64,000 nt of DNA, taken from the NCBI GenBank assembly GCA_030584065.1, contig CP129489.1:3205497-3269496 (forward strand), in the 5' to 3' direction. Each line of letters opens with the position of its first letter. Positions within the stretch are counted from its first letter, which is position 1. Below are positions 36,088 through 45,341 of the stretch, piece by piece. This stretch comes from Flavobacteriales bacterium (GTDB taxonomy: Bacteria; Bacteroidota; Bacteroidia; Flavobacteriales_F; PHOS-HE28). The notes beneath the pieces are model-generated. The model was not told where the DNA came from. It saw only the letters and a program-made list of their open reading frames with translations, and did not search any database. The translations under genes and the position numbers were made by a program.

Positions 36088-39087
36088 TCAAAGGTCGAGG
36101 GCCGGGAGCGGTCCTGCAACGCGCACGGATGTCCCGCCATCAACAGCGGCGGCGATGGCGCAGTCCGCACCCAGCTCCGCGGCCCGCTGGCGCATGTTCG
36201 CCAGGCCATGCCCGCCCTGCGGGGCCACGCCAGCGTCCAGCCCCTTCCCGTTGTCCGCCAGCTCCAGGGCGAATCCCGTCGCGTCCAGCTCGAAGCGGAC
36301 GGTGACCCTGCGGGCCCCGCTGTACTTGAACGCGTTGTGCGCGGCTTCCTTGGCGATGAGGAAGAGGTTGCGACGGGCCTGGCTGCCGATGCGGCGTTCG
36401 GGCAGTGGATCCGGGAAATCGAACACGCAGTCTGCGCCGGTGGGCTCGAACAGGTCCTGCACGTAGGCCCGCAGCCGCAGCAGCAGCGCTGCCAGGTCGC
36501 CATCGCGCGGATCGTTCACCCAGACCACATCGCGCAGGTCCTGCATCAATTCCTGCGAGAGTGCACGCACGCGTTGCACGTCGCCTGCGGCATCCTCGCC
36601 TTTGGCGCCCTTGCGCTCGGCGGTGCGAGCAAGGGCGGTGATGCGGGCCAAACCGCTGCCCACATCGTCGTGCAAGTCGTGCGCGATGCGGGCGCGGATG
36701 CGCATTTCCTTCAGTTCCTGCTCCGCGCGTTGCTGCCGGCGGCGCACGTGCTGCCGGTAGAGGAGGAAGCCTGCCGCGCCTAGGCCGCCGATCAGCAGTC
36801 CTCCCAGCAGCACGAAGAACCCCGGTGATGCCGTGAAGGGCAGGGGGACGGCAATGGCGAGGACTGTGCGCGGTGCGGAAGCGATGCCGTCGCCATTGAC
36901 GCCGATCACCTCGAGGGTGAAGCGGCCTGCGGGCATGTTCGTGAGCGTAATGGGCCGGTCGGCCGGCTGCTCGGCCCAATCGCTGTAGCCCGTGATGCGC
37001 CAGCGGTAATGGTTGCGCTCCGGCGCAGTCATCTCCAGCACGGCAAGGTCGATGAGCAGCTGGTTGCGGCCGAAGGGCAGCACTATGGCCGGTGCATCGC
37101 CGAGCGCTGCGGCATCGACCACGGAGTCCTGTGCAACGAGCCCGATGAGCGCCACCAAGGGCGTATCGGGGTCGATGCGAAGCGATGCGGGCCGGAAGTG
37201 GTTGAACCCGTTGATGCCACCGAAGTAGAGCCGTCCGCTGGCCGACCGGAGGAAGGCGCCCGAGTTGAATTCGGTGCTTTGCAGGCCGTCCATGGGCCCG
37301 AAGGCGGTGAACGCGTCCCTGGCCGGATCGAAGCGGCAGAGGCCCTTGTTCGAGGATATCCACCAAGCGCCATCATCGCCCTGGAGCATGCCATAGAGGA
37401 ATTGGTCGGGAAGGCCGTCGTGCACCGTCCAGTGGCGTTTGACTGAAAGGTCCTTGCCGCTGAGCAGGTAGAGGCCCTCATTGGTGGTCATCCAGAGGTC
37501 CCCTTCGGCGCCTTGCGCAACAGCGGTGAACCGGGTGCTGGAGGGGAAGGGTCCGGCAGGGATCGGGCGGTCATCTTGCCACACTGCGATCGGCATGGTG
37601 GATTGGCATGCGAGCAATCGCCCTCGGTGATCGAAGGCGAGGCGCGAGGGGACCGTTTTCACCGCGCTCATCCAGCGCCGTAGGCTGTCGCTGGGCAGGG
37701 GCAAGGCCCTGATGCCGTCCGGCCCATGGCGCATGGCGTGCAGACCTTCGCGCGAGATTACCACGGCATCGCCATCCGGGCCGATGGCCAAGGCATTGCC
37801 ATGGGTGGTGCGGTGCGGAAGCAGCAGTCGGCCGGTTCCGGGTTCCAGAGCGGTCACCGAGTAGATGTCGCGGAGCCACAGTATGCCCTGCGCATCGGTC
37901 CAAGGCCCGGAATACTCCGGGTCGGCGAGCGCGGCGCGCGTGGAGTGCGGAAGGTCCAGCGGCTGCAGCGCATCCGTCCGCTCATCGAACAGGGCGAATC
38001 CGCCTTGGTAGAGATGGACCAGGACCTGGTGCGCATCCCATTGCGCGAAGCCGCGGACGAACCAGGAGGGCGGCTCCCAGCCCATGCCCTGCCCTGGCAT
38101 GCACCGGCCGAACCGGATGCGCTGCGGGGCGATCCGGAAGACGCCCTTGCCATCGGTGCCCACCCAGGCATTGCCTTGCCGGTCGAAGGCGATCACCGTG
38201 ATGTCCAGCGGCCGTTCATGCTCAGGCAGGAGCGGGTACCGCTGCACGATGCGCAGGTCCCGGTCAAGCACGGCCACGCCGGCGCCCGATTGGCTCACCC
38301 AGATCCCTCCGTCAGGACCGATAGCGCCGCGCTTCCCCTTCGATGCGCGATCCATCCATGCCTGCGTCTCCGGAGGCAAGGGCCTGCGGCCCTCTTCCGG
38401 TGACCATGTCCACGCGCTGAGGTCCGTGAGCATCAGCCAGCGGCTGCCCAGGGGCAGCAATCCCGTGATCTGCTCCTGTCGGGGGTTCGGCAGCCGATCG
38501 ATGCGCTCCTGGCCGTCGGGCAGCAGGGTGAGCAGGGTGTCGGGCCAGAGCACCTGCGTGATGGTGCCCGAGCCAGGGTCGGCGTGCATGGCGTAGCTGG
38601 CAGTGTGCCTCAGCTGCTGCAAGCTGCTGCTGCCCTCCTGCACATGGAGCAGTGTGCGCGTAAGCGGCGAATACAGGAGTGCACCGTCAGCGCGCCGCCA
38701 GACCGGCTGCCAGCATCCGTCCTGCTTCTCCGGAAGCGATGTGGCCGCGTGCACAAAGCGGCCAGTGCGGCGGTCCAGCACGTCGAGCCCGGTGCGCGTG
38801 CCGATGAGCAGGTGGCGCTCATCCTGCTCCATGATGCCCCAGATGCTGTTGTGCGAAAGGCTCTCTGCAGCGCGGGGATCGTGTTTGTAGCTGATGAAGC
38901 GATGACCATCGAAACGCGCCAGGCCATCGCCGGTGCCCAGCCAGATGAAGCCGTCGGCATCTTGAAGCACATGGTTCACCATGCTCTGCGGCAGCCCCTG
39001 GTCCACGTCATACCGGGTCACCTCTGTCTGCTGCGCGGTGGCACAGGCAGAGCCGAACATGACGGCGAAAAGGGAGCTGTTGCGCAT
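36088..39087 (-). CDS. Reg_prop / Y_Y_Y sensor histidine kinase
   Basis: The protein is 999 aa from ATG 39087, which begins a signal peptide (MRNSSLFAVMFGSACATAQ). The periplasmic part is a two-component-regulator propeller: 'RYDVDQGLPQSMVNHVLQD', 'DGFIWLGTGDGLARFDG' and many later 'GxLWMTTNEGLY' repeats, about residues 25-640. A Y_Y_Y-type domain ('NHYRWRITGYSDWAE', 'FTLEVIGVNGDG') and a transmembrane helix follow. The kinase part has a HisKA_3-like helix with His806 ('RIAHDLHDDVGSGLARI') and HATPase_c ('KEAAHNAFKYSG', 'DNGKGLDAG', 'GHGLANM'). Sensors of this layout often read extracellular polysaccharide or surface signals. The ligand here is unknown. Its regulator follows 3 bases later. 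Confidence 0.92.
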   Translation of the reverse strand: MRNSSLFAVMFGSACATAQQTEVTRYDVDQGLPQSMVNHVLQDADGFIWLGTGDGLARFDGHRFISYKHDPRAAESLSHNSIWGIMEQDERHLLIGTRTGLDVLDRRTGRFVHAATSLPEKQDGCWQPVWRRADGALLYSPLTRTLLHVQEGSSSLQQLRHTASYAMHADPGSGTITQVLWPDTLLTLLPDGQERIDRLPNPRQEQITGLLPLGSRWLMLTDLSAWTWSPEEGRRPLPPETQAWMDRASKGKRGAIGPDGGIWVSQSGAGVAVLDRDLRIVQRYPLLPEHERPLDITVIAFDRQGNAWVGTDGKGVFRIAPQRIRFGRCMPGQGMGWEPPSWFVRGFAQWDAHQVLVHLYQGGFALFDERTDALQPLDLPHSTRAALADPEYSGPWTDAQGILWLRDIYSVTALEPGTGRLLLPHRTTHGNALAIGPDGDAVVISREGLHAMRHGPDGIRALPLPSDSLRRWMSAVKTVPSRLAFDHRGRLLACQSTMPIAVWQDDRPIPAGPFPSSTRFTAVAQGAEGDLWMTTNEGLYLLSGKDLSVKRHWTVHDGLPDQFLYGMLQGDDGAWWISSNKGLCRFDPARDAFTAFGPMDGLQSTEFNSGAFLRSASGRLYFGGINGFNHFRPASLRIDPDTPLVALIGLVAQDSVVDAAALGDAPAIVLPFGRNQLLIDLAVLEMTAPERNHYRWRITGYSDWAEQPADRPITLTNMPAGRFTLEVIGVNGDGIASAPRTVLAIAVPLPFTASPGFFVLLGGLLIGGLGAAGFLLYRQHVRRRQQRAEQELKEMRIRARIAHDLHDDVGSGLARITALARTAERKGAKGEDAAGDVQRVRALSQELMQDLRDVVWVNDPRDGDLAALLLRLRAYVQDLFEPTGADCVFDFPDPLPERRIGSQARRNLFLIAKEAAHNAFKYSGARRVTVRFELDATGFALELADNGKGLDAGVAPQGGHGLANMRQRAAELGADCAIAAAVDGGTSVRVAGPLPALDL

Positions 39088-39115
39088 GCGAAAGGGCAAG
39101 GTACCGGAAGGGCCC

Positions 39116-39156
39116 GAAGCAGGCGCGGCGCCCCAATGGAGCGCCGCGCCTGCTTC
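39116..39156 (-). terminator. Hairpin downstream of the PPC/TSP3 T9SS gene
   Basis: A perfect 16-bp stem (GAAGCAGGCGCGGCGC paired with its complement at 39141-39156) with a 9-base loop. It starts 15 bases after the stop at 39171 on the minus strand. No T run follows. Confidence 0.7.
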
Positions 39157-39170
39157 ATCATGTGATGCCG

Positions 39171-42100
39171 CTACCTCTGGATCACCAGTCGCTCGGTGTA
39201 GCTGTCGGCACCGGCGGTGATGCTCACCATGTAGAGGCCGTTGGCGAGCTCGCCGTTGAGTTCCAGCATGGTGTTCACGAAGCCGTCCTGCACGGGGATG
39301 GTGCGGGCCGCCACGCGCTTGCCGAACAGATCGAAGAGGTCCACGCTCACCGTCTGCACGCCCTGGGCCACCGCGCTCAGGCTCAGCATCAGCTGGTCGC
39401 CCTGGTTGGGGTTGGGGTAGAGGGCCATGCGCACGTTCTCGACCGCTTCGCCCGAAGCGTTCTCCATGTTCATGGAGGAGCTGCCGCCGATGATGGTGAG
39501 GGTGCAGAACTCGCCCCAGGGGTCCACGCTGGGCTGGATAAAGTCCGTGCACCAGGTGGCGCCACCATCGAAGCTGGCACGCACGTCCACCAGGTAGGTG
39601 TTGCCGGGCTGCAGCGGGGTGTTGCCCCAGTTGAGCTGGAGGAGGTAGGTGGTGGCGGTGCGGACGGTCACCACGCTCTCATCGGGGAGGCGGAAGCGGA
39701 ACTGGTAGCGGTTGGCGTTCTGGGTTCCACCGTTGGCGTTCAGGCGGCTCACCGGGCGGGCAGCGATCCAGTTGCCGGCGCCCCAGTTGCGGCTCTGTCC
39801 GCAGCTCAGGTACTGGTTGTTGGGGATGTCCATGAGCTTGGTGAGTGGGCACTGGGCGCGCAGGGGGTCGAGCACGAAGCGGCAGGCACGCCCCCAAGGG
39901 AGGTAGGTGCCGGCTACGCGGCCGCGGACCTTCACATTGTAGAGGACATTGGGCTGCAGCTGGTTACCGCTCCAGCCGTTCACCTGGAAGTGGCAGGCGC
40001 GGGTGGCGTTGGCCGCAAGGCCGTTGGTGGTGTTGTGGCTCTGGAAGCGCTTGAAGCTGTAGCCGCCGTTGGGGTCGAACCACCACATCTGGTAGCCGCT
40101 GTTGGCGTTGCTCGCACCGAACTGGGCGGAGACTGCTGCATTGGGGTTGGCCACCACGAACTGGTTCTGGCGCCAGTCGGTCTTGTCGCAGCTGCTCCAG
40201 AGCAGCTTGTCCTCGCCCAAGGGCAGGCAGAAGCCCTCGTTAGCGGCGATCTGGCTGACGCCGACGGTCATGTTGCCGGTGTTGTCGATCAGGCGCTCGC
40301 CAGTGGCCAGGCGCAGCACGTAGCCGCCGCCGGCGATGCCGTCGCCGCCGTCGTCGGTCACCACCAGGTAGTAGCAGCCGTCGGGCAGGCAGATGTCGAG
40401 GGTGTAGGTGCCGGCAGGCGGGTTCACCGCGCCGTTGGCGATGAGCGTACCGGTGCCCTGTGCGCGGACCTCCCATTGCACGCTGCTCACGGCATCATTC
40501 ACCACTACGAGCTCCACCTCATTGAAGTCGCAGCCGGGGCCCACGGGCGTGCCCACGCAGTTGCAGTTGCCATCGAGCTGGTCGTTGATGGTGCTGGCAT
40601 TGCCATCGTTGCAGGCCGAGCCGATCTGGCCGGGTACGGTGGGGCAGGTGTCATCCGCATCGCACACGCCGTCGCTGTCGGTGTCCTGGAGGGTGCCGTC
40701 GCAGTTGCAGTTGGCGTCGTACACGTCGTTGATGGTGCAGTCGTTGTTGTCGTTGCACGCGGTGCCGGGCTGGGCCGGGCCGCCGGGCACGCCTTCGCAG
40801 TCGTCGTTGAGCAGCGTACCGGCGCAGATGCAGTTGGTCACCACATCGTTGACCGTGTTCGCGTTGCCGTCATCGCAGGGGTCGCCGTTCACCAGGTTGG
40901 GCAGCAGCGGGCAGGCATCGTTGGCATCGCATACCCCATCGCTGTCGCTGTCCTGGAAGGTGCCTGCGCAGTTGCAGTTGGCGTCGTACACGTCGTTGAT
41001 GGTGCAGTCGTTGTTGTCGTTGCACGCGGTGCCGGGCTGGGCCGGGCCGCCGGGCACGCCTTCGCAGTCGTCGTTGAGCAGCGTACCGGCGCAGATGCAG
41101 TTGATCACCACATCGTTGACCGTGTTCGCGTTGCCGTCATCGCAGGGGTCGCCGTTCACCAGGTTGGGCAGCAGCGGGCAGGCATCGTTGGCATCGCATA
41201 CCCCATCGCTGTCGCTATCCTGGAAGGTGCCTGCGCAGTTGCAGTTGGCGTCGTACACGTCGTTGATGGTGCAGTCGTTGTTGTCGTTGCACGCGGTGCC
41301 GGGCTGGGCCGGGCCGCCGGGCACGCCTTCGCAGTCGTCGTTGAGCAGCGTGCCGGCGCAGATGCAGTTGGTCACCACATCGTTGACTGTGTTCGCGTTG
41401 CCGTCATCGCAGGGGTCGCCGTTCACCAGGTTGGGCAGCAGTGGGCAGGCATCGATGCAGTCAGCCGTTCCATCGTTGTCGGTATCCACATCGCTCACGC
41501 CGCAGCCGCAGATGCCGGGTGCGATCTTGTTCGGATCATTCGGGCAGCCATCGTTGCAGTCGGCGGTGAGGTCACCATCTGTATCCGTATCAGGCACACC
41601 GCAACCGCATTGGCCCGGCGCGATCTTGTTCGGGTCGTTTGGGCAACCATCGAAAAAGTCGCAGGTGCCATCGTTGTCAGCATCCTGGAAGATGTTCGAC
41701 ACCCCGCTGATCGGATCACAACTGTCCAATGTGCAGGGATCCCCGTCATCCGGGTCCACAGGTGTGCCGTCGCAACCACAGTCGGATTGTATCACATCGT
41801 TGATGGTGCAGGCGGAGCCGTCATCACACGGCGTTCCAGGTTCCGGTCCACCGGGACACAAGTCGAAGTAGTTGCACGTGCCATCCGCATCGGTATCGTT
41901 GCATAGGAATCTGTAGCTGACCCCGCACGAGTTAGCACTGATCGCGCGCAGATAATAGATGCCAGCGGGCAGCCCGACGAAGTTCACCGCACTGTTCGTC
42001 GGAACATGATCACCTCCTATGGGGAAGGTGGTCCATGTGACCTGGCCTCCACCGCTATTGTACAGGTCTACCCTAAGACTGCCTGCGGTGGCTGCCTCGG

Positions 42101-43505
42101 CGAGCAGGCCAAAGGCGATGCTGCCGGCCGCAGGAAGGACTATCTTGTAGAAGTCGTTGTTGTCGCCGTAGTTCGCGAAGTTCAGATGCCCTTCTGCCTG
42201 GGATGAATCGGGGTTGAAGACGACAGCGGAAGGGAGGCTGTTGTTGGGCTCCATGTCGTTCCCGAAGACCGGCGCTGTCACCGTATAACTGAGCTGGTAG
42301 CTTACGCCGCATGGCCCGTTGCTGAAGACTCTCACATAATAGTCCCCTGCTCCGTAGCAGCTGAACGACCGTGTATGCGAGGCTGGAGTTCCTCCAGTGC
42401 CTATCGGGGTCAAGTACCAGTCCGTCTGCGAACCGGTTCCATTGTACACGTCTATCCGGAGATCGCCTGCGGCGAAGGCCTCCGAGTTGGTTGTGATGTT
42501 CAGCGTCCCATTGGTCGGTGTCTGGATACGGTAGAAGTCGAAGTTGTCACCGTAGTGGCTGAAGTTCAGATGTCCCTCCGTGATCGATCCATGGGGGAGT
42601 ATCGGATTGGCGTCAGCCTGGCTGAAGTTATCGTTGTCTTCCAAGTCGTTCGCGAACAAGGGCGGTGTCACCGAATAACTGAGCTGGTAGCTTACGCCGC
42701 ATGGTGCATTGCTGATGACGCGCAGGTAGTATACTCCGGCTCCATAGCAGTTGTACGACTGTGTATGGGTGGCGGGAGTTCCATCGGTGCCTACGGGGGT
42801 CAAATAGAAGTTGGTTTGCACGACGGAACCATTGTAGATATCGATGCGAATGTTGCCGGCTGCGACGGCCTCCGAGGTGGTCGTGATGCTCAGCGTGCCA
42901 TTGACCGGTGTCTCGATCCGATAGAAGTCAGCGTTGTCGCCATAATGGCTGAAGTTCACATGGCCTTCGGTGATCGCGGCAGGGGCGAGTAGCGGATTGG
43001 CGTCCGCCTGCGCGGCATTGTTGTTCGGTTCGATATCATCCGCGAAGAGTGGCGCTGTCAGGGTAAGGGTCAACGCGTAGGTGTAGCACAGACTCGCATT
43101 GCCCCTTTGGACCCTGAAGTAGTAGAGTCCCTTGTTCAGGCAGTTCACCGTCGTGTTCACGCTGCTCGGAGCGCCTGCGGGTCCAGTGGCATGGGTGAAC
43201 CAAGTGATCTGCGAACCACCTGAATTGTAGACATCGATCCGTATGGTCGAACTGCCCGTGCCGGTGTTCTCAGTGTTCGTGTTGATGGTCAATTGTCCAT
43301 CCGCCATCAGGTTCAGGCTGAAGAAGTCATCGCTGGTACCTGTCACACAGGGCGGTCCGCCCATATCGCCGTTCATAGCCACACCAAGCGAGACGGTGTT
43401 GGCGTTGGCGATGTTGTCATTCGGTTCGCTTTCCGTTTGTGCCCAGGTGCACAAGGGCACCATAAGGGCCATCGCGCAGGCAAGCAGTTTGTTCAGTGGT
43501 CGCAT
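39171..43505 (-). CDS. Secreted PPC-repeat and calcium-repeat protein with T9SS type A sorting domain
   Basis: The protein is 1,444 aa. ATG 43505 gives a signal peptide (MRPLNKLLACAMALMVPLCTWAQ). Four pre-peptidase C-terminal-like domains follow, each with 'EPNNNxxxAxxN...EGHxNFSHYGDNxDFYRI' and a 'YYLRVxSNxPCGVSY' end (about residues 24-530). Next is a thrombospondin-3-like region rich in DxDxDG and 'CDDGNANTVNDV' motifs. It contains a 267-nt (89-residue) unit repeated almost three times at 40667-41456. The C-terminal ~380 residues are a divergent relative of the module in the 29567, 52857 and 58942 proteins, but the last ~85 residues (T9SS domain) are almost identical to them. It is probably a large T9SS-displayed, Ca-stabilised adhesin or binding protein. 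A candidate ECF-type promoter is at 43553-43581. Confidence 0.9.
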   Translation of the reverse strand: MRPLNKLLACAMALMVPLCTWAQTESEPNDNIANANTVSLGVAMNGDMGGPPCVTGTSDDFFSLNLMADGQLTINTNTENTGTGSSTIRIDVYNSGGSQITWFTHATGPAGAPSSVNTTVNCLNKGLYYFRVQRGNASLCYTYALTLTLTAPLFADDIEPNNNAAQADANPLLAPAAITEGHVNFSHYGDNADFYRIETPVNGTLSITTTSEAVAAGNIRIDIYNGSVVQTNFYLTPVGTDGTPATHTQSYNCYGAGVYYLRVISNAPCGVSYQLSYSVTPPLFANDLEDNDNFSQADANPILPHGSITEGHLNFSHYGDNFDFYRIQTPTNGTLNITTNSEAFAAGDLRIDVYNGTGSQTDWYLTPIGTGGTPASHTRSFSCYGAGDYYVRVFSNGPCGVSYQLSYTVTAPVFGNDMEPNNSLPSAVVFNPDSSQAEGHLNFANYGDNNDFYKIVLPAAGSIAFGLLAEAATAGSLRVDLYNSGGGQVTWTTFPIGGDHVPTNSAVNFVGLPAGIYYLRAISANSCGVSYRFLCNDTDADGTCNYFDLCPGGPEPGTPCDDGSACTINDVIQSDCGCDGTPVDPDDGDPCTLDSCDPISGVSNIFQDADNDGTCDFFDGCPNDPNKIAPGQCGCGVPDTDTDGDLTADCNDGCPNDPNKIAPGICGCGVSDVDTDNDGTADCIDACPLLPNLVNGDPCDDGNANTVNDVVTNCICAGTLLNDDCEGVPGGPAQPGTACNDNNDCTINDVYDANCNCAGTFQDSDSDGVCDANDACPLLPNLVNGDPCDDGNANTVNDVVINCICAGTLLNDDCEGVPGGPAQPGTACNDNNDCTINDVYDANCNCAGTFQDSDSDGVCDANDACPLLPNLVNGDPCDDGNANTVNDVVTNCICAGTLLNDDCEGVPGGPAQPGTACNDNNDCTINDVYDANCNCDGTLQDTDSDGVCDADDTCPTVPGQIGSACNDGNASTINDQLDGNCNCVGTPVGPGCDFNEVELVVVNDAVSSVQWEVRAQGTGTLIANGAVNPPAGTYTLDICLPDGCYYLVVTDDGGDGIAGGGYVLRLATGERLIDNTGNMTVGVSQIAANEGFCLPLGEDKLLWSSCDKTDWRQNQFVVANPNAAVSAQFGASNANSGYQMWWFDPNGGYSFKRFQSHNTTNGLAANATRACHFQVNGWSGNQLQPNVLYNVKVRGRVAGTYLPWGRACRFVLDPLRAQCPLTKLMDIPNNQYLSCGQSRNWGAGNWIAARPVSRLNANGGTQNANRYQFRFRLPDESVVTVRTATTYLLQLNWGNTPLQPGNTYLVDVRASFDGGATWCTDFIQPSVDPWGEFCTLTIIGGSSSMNMENASGEAVENVRMALYPNPNQGDQLMLSLSAVAQGVQTVSVDLFDLFGKRVAARTIPVQDGFVNTMLELNGELANGLYMVSITAGADSYTERLVIQR
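40667..41456 (-). repeat. 267-nt in-frame tandem repeat (about three units)
   Basis: The phrase GCGTCGTACACGTCGTTGAT recurs at 40714, 40981 and 41248, giving two exact periods of 267 nt (89 codons). Units differ by only a few bases; for example one unit encodes VIN where the others encode VTN. Each codes for Cys/Asp/Asn-rich calcium-type motifs such as 'DACPLLPNLVNGDPCDDGNA'. The near identity suggests recent slippage or unequal crossing-over and variable copy number. Confidence 0.85.
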
Positions 43506-43552
43506 GGGGCTGGGGTTTTGGTTCAGGGGATTTCGTGAGGTTGGTTCCAAGG

Positions 43553-43581
43553 CACATCGGTGTGGCCGGCCATTTGTGAAC
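43553..43581 (-). promoter_or_regulatory. ECF-type promoter candidate (site c) before the PPC/TSP3 gene
   Basis: On the minus strand GTTCACAA, 13 bases, then CCGATGTG; total 29 nt. It shares both half motifs and the exact spacing with sites at 45286 and 47857. The gene start is 47 bases downstream. Confidence 0.5.
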
Positions 43582-43592
43582 AGCCGTGCCGC

Positions 43593-45269
43593 TCACTGCT
43601 TGATGAAGCGCCCCACCTGTCCGCCGATCTCGAGCAGATAGGCGCCGGGCGCCAGGGCCTCCACGCCGATGGTGCGCGGCGTGCCGGGGGCGAGGCGCCC
43701 GCTCAGCAGCACGCGGCCCTGCGCATCGCGGATGGAGTAGGGTGCCGCTGGGCTGCTCTGCGACAGCACGTGCAGGGTCTGTTCGCAAGGCACCGGGAAG
43801 AGCAGGAGCGCTTCGGGGTCTTCAGTGCGCATGCCCAGCCCGATGGCCTGATCGAGCCGGCGCACATAGAACTCCTCCGTCTGCACCACCTGCACGGTGA
43901 GGACATCATCCCCGCCCAAGGGGTTCATGTCCGTGCTCGCGCGGAAGGCGCCCGTGGTGAGGATGGCACCGTTCTCCGAGAGCGCCAGGCTGCGTGCCGT
44001 GATGTAGCCGGTTGCTCCATCGCTGGCCGGAAAGGCGTGCATGAAGCTGCCGTCCGCGCCATCGAGCTTCAGGTGGTAGGCGTTGGTGAAGCTGCTCTGC
44101 ACGATGGATGTCCCAGGGCCGGGATCCAGGTCAACCGGGCCGCTGAGGGCGCCGATGATGTACGCGTCGCCGTAGCCATCGAGGGCCAGGGCGGTAACGC
44201 CGGCGTCCCAGGTCTGGCCCCACACGAGCTCCAGGCCCGCATCGATCTTCATGGCGTATGCGTCGTAGCCGGCGGCTGCCGTGAACGACAGCTCACCGGT
44301 GCCTGGGTCCAGGTCGGTGGTGCCTGTATACTCGCCCAGGATGATGATGGAGCCATCCGGTGCGAGCGCGGACCCGTCCACCAGCTCGGTGCCCGTGCCA
44401 CCGTAAGAGACGCCCTCCACCGGCAGGCCCTGGTCATCGAGGCGGAGCACGAAGCCATCGGTCAAGGATGGATTGCCGGTGAGCGTGATCGTGTTGGGCG
44501 CGGTGCCGATGAGCTGCGTGCCGCCGAAGGTGCCCACGACGATGATGCCGCCGGTGCTCGGTGCATGCACGGTGATCGGATTCACCAGGCCGATGCGGCG
44601 CACCCATTGGAAGCTCCAATCCGGGCCCAGCTTTACCAGGATGCGCTCGCCCGATGGGTTTGGACCATACGAGACCGCATTGGGCCCAGGGTCCACATCA
44701 AGGGTGCCCGAAGGGCTCAGCATGATATAAAGGCTGCCATCGGGGGCGACCGCCATCACGCCATAGTTCAGATCGCCGCTGTTGCCCCAGCTCACCGCCC
44801 GGATCAGGTTGCCATCGGCATCGTAGTGCCCCACGAATTGGTCGAACGAGGAGCCGGCATTGAACTGCAACTCGCCGCCCGGAGCGGGATCGGCATCCAG
44901 GATGCCCCGGAAGTTCCCGTGCGCGATCAAGCTGCCGTCGGGGTTCACATGCAGGCTGGTCGTATTCACATTGGTGGTGCTGGAAAGCGCGATGGCCCAG
45001 GCTAGCGTGCCATCCGCTTCGGCGGTGGCCACGAAGGCGCCATAGCTGCTGCCCGATTCGGAGACGATCAATTGCCCCGGGCCCAGGTCCAGGTCGTGGT
45101 TGCCATTGAAGGTGCCAAAGACATGGACGCGGCCGTCGGCACCGGCCTTCACGTGGTCCAGATTGTTCAGCGTGCCCAGCGATCGGGCCCATCCGTAAGT
45201 GGGCAGTTGGGCGAACAGGCTGGCGGCGTGCAGCAGGCCCGCGAGGAGGAGAAGTCGTTGCATGGGCAT
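43593..45269 (-). CDS. Secreted propeller-like protein with T9SS type A sorting domain
   Basis: The protein is 558 aa from ATG 45269 (in-frame ATG at 45263 two codons later) with a signal peptide (MPMQRLLLLAGLLHAASLFAQ). The body has repeats of the kind 'DLDPGPG' / 'GTTDLDPGTGELSF' with 'DGSxxxxG' turns, about 50-60 residues each. These suggest a beta-propeller of the SBBP or Kelch-like sort. The end carries a sorting domain in short form: 'LLLFPVPCEQTLHVLSQ', 'YSIRDAQGRVLLSG', 'GAYLLEIGGQVGRFIK'. This domain is not of the shared cassette type. A candidate ECF-type promoter (site a) is 17-45 bases upstream. Confidence 0.85.
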   Translation of the reverse strand: MPMQRLLLLAGLLHAASLFAQLPTYGWARSLGTLNNLDHVKAGADGRVHVFGTFNGNHDLDLGPGQLIVSESGSSYGAFVATAEADGTLAWAIALSSTTNVNTTSLHVNPDGSLIAHGNFRGILDADPAPGGELQFNAGSSFDQFVGHYDADGNLIRAVSWGNSGDLNYGVMAVAPDGSLYIMLSPSGTLDVDPGPNAVSYGPNPSGERILVKLGPDWSFQWVRRIGLVNPITVHAPSTGGIIVVGTFGGTQLIGTAPNTITLTGNPSLTDGFVLRLDDQGLPVEGVSYGGTGTELVDGSALAPDGSIIILGEYTGTTDLDPGTGELSFTAAAGYDAYAMKIDAGLELVWGQTWDAGVTALALDGYGDAYIIGALSGPVDLDPGPGTSIVQSSFTNAYHLKLDGADGSFMHAFPASDGATGYITARSLALSENGAILTTGAFRASTDMNPLGGDDVLTVQVVQTEEFYVRRLDQAIGLGMRTEDPEALLLFPVPCEQTLHVLSQSSPAAPYSIRDAQGRVLLSGRLAPGTPRTIGVEALAPGAYLLEIGGQVGRFIKQ

Positions 45270-45285
45270 GGGTTTGGTTCAAGGG

Positions 45286-45314
45286 CACATCGGGGAAGCC
45301 GTCCCGATGTGAAC
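45286..45314 (-). promoter_or_regulatory. ECF-type promoter candidate (site a) before the propeller gene
   Basis: On the minus strand GTTCACAT, 13 bases, then CCGATGTG (29 nt). It can also be read as an inverted repeat CACATCGGG / CCCGATGTG. The flank GATC before GTTCACAT is shared with site b. The start codon is 16 bases downstream. Confidence 0.5.
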
Positions 45315-45341
45315 GATCACCGCGCCCCCGCCTTTAGCGGC

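Noticed and set aside
40667..41456. Regular repeats considered as a CRISPR array
   Set aside because: The period is 267 nt without unique spacers, and the repeats are in frame within a secreted protein.
39162..41906. Very long open frame on the plus strand opposite the PPC/TSP3 gene
   Set aside because: It is antisense to a well-supported gene with domains and signal peptide. Its product is a His/Val/Ala-rich repetitive string caused by GC-rich codon use and the repeats; similar antisense frames lie opposite the other cassette copies.
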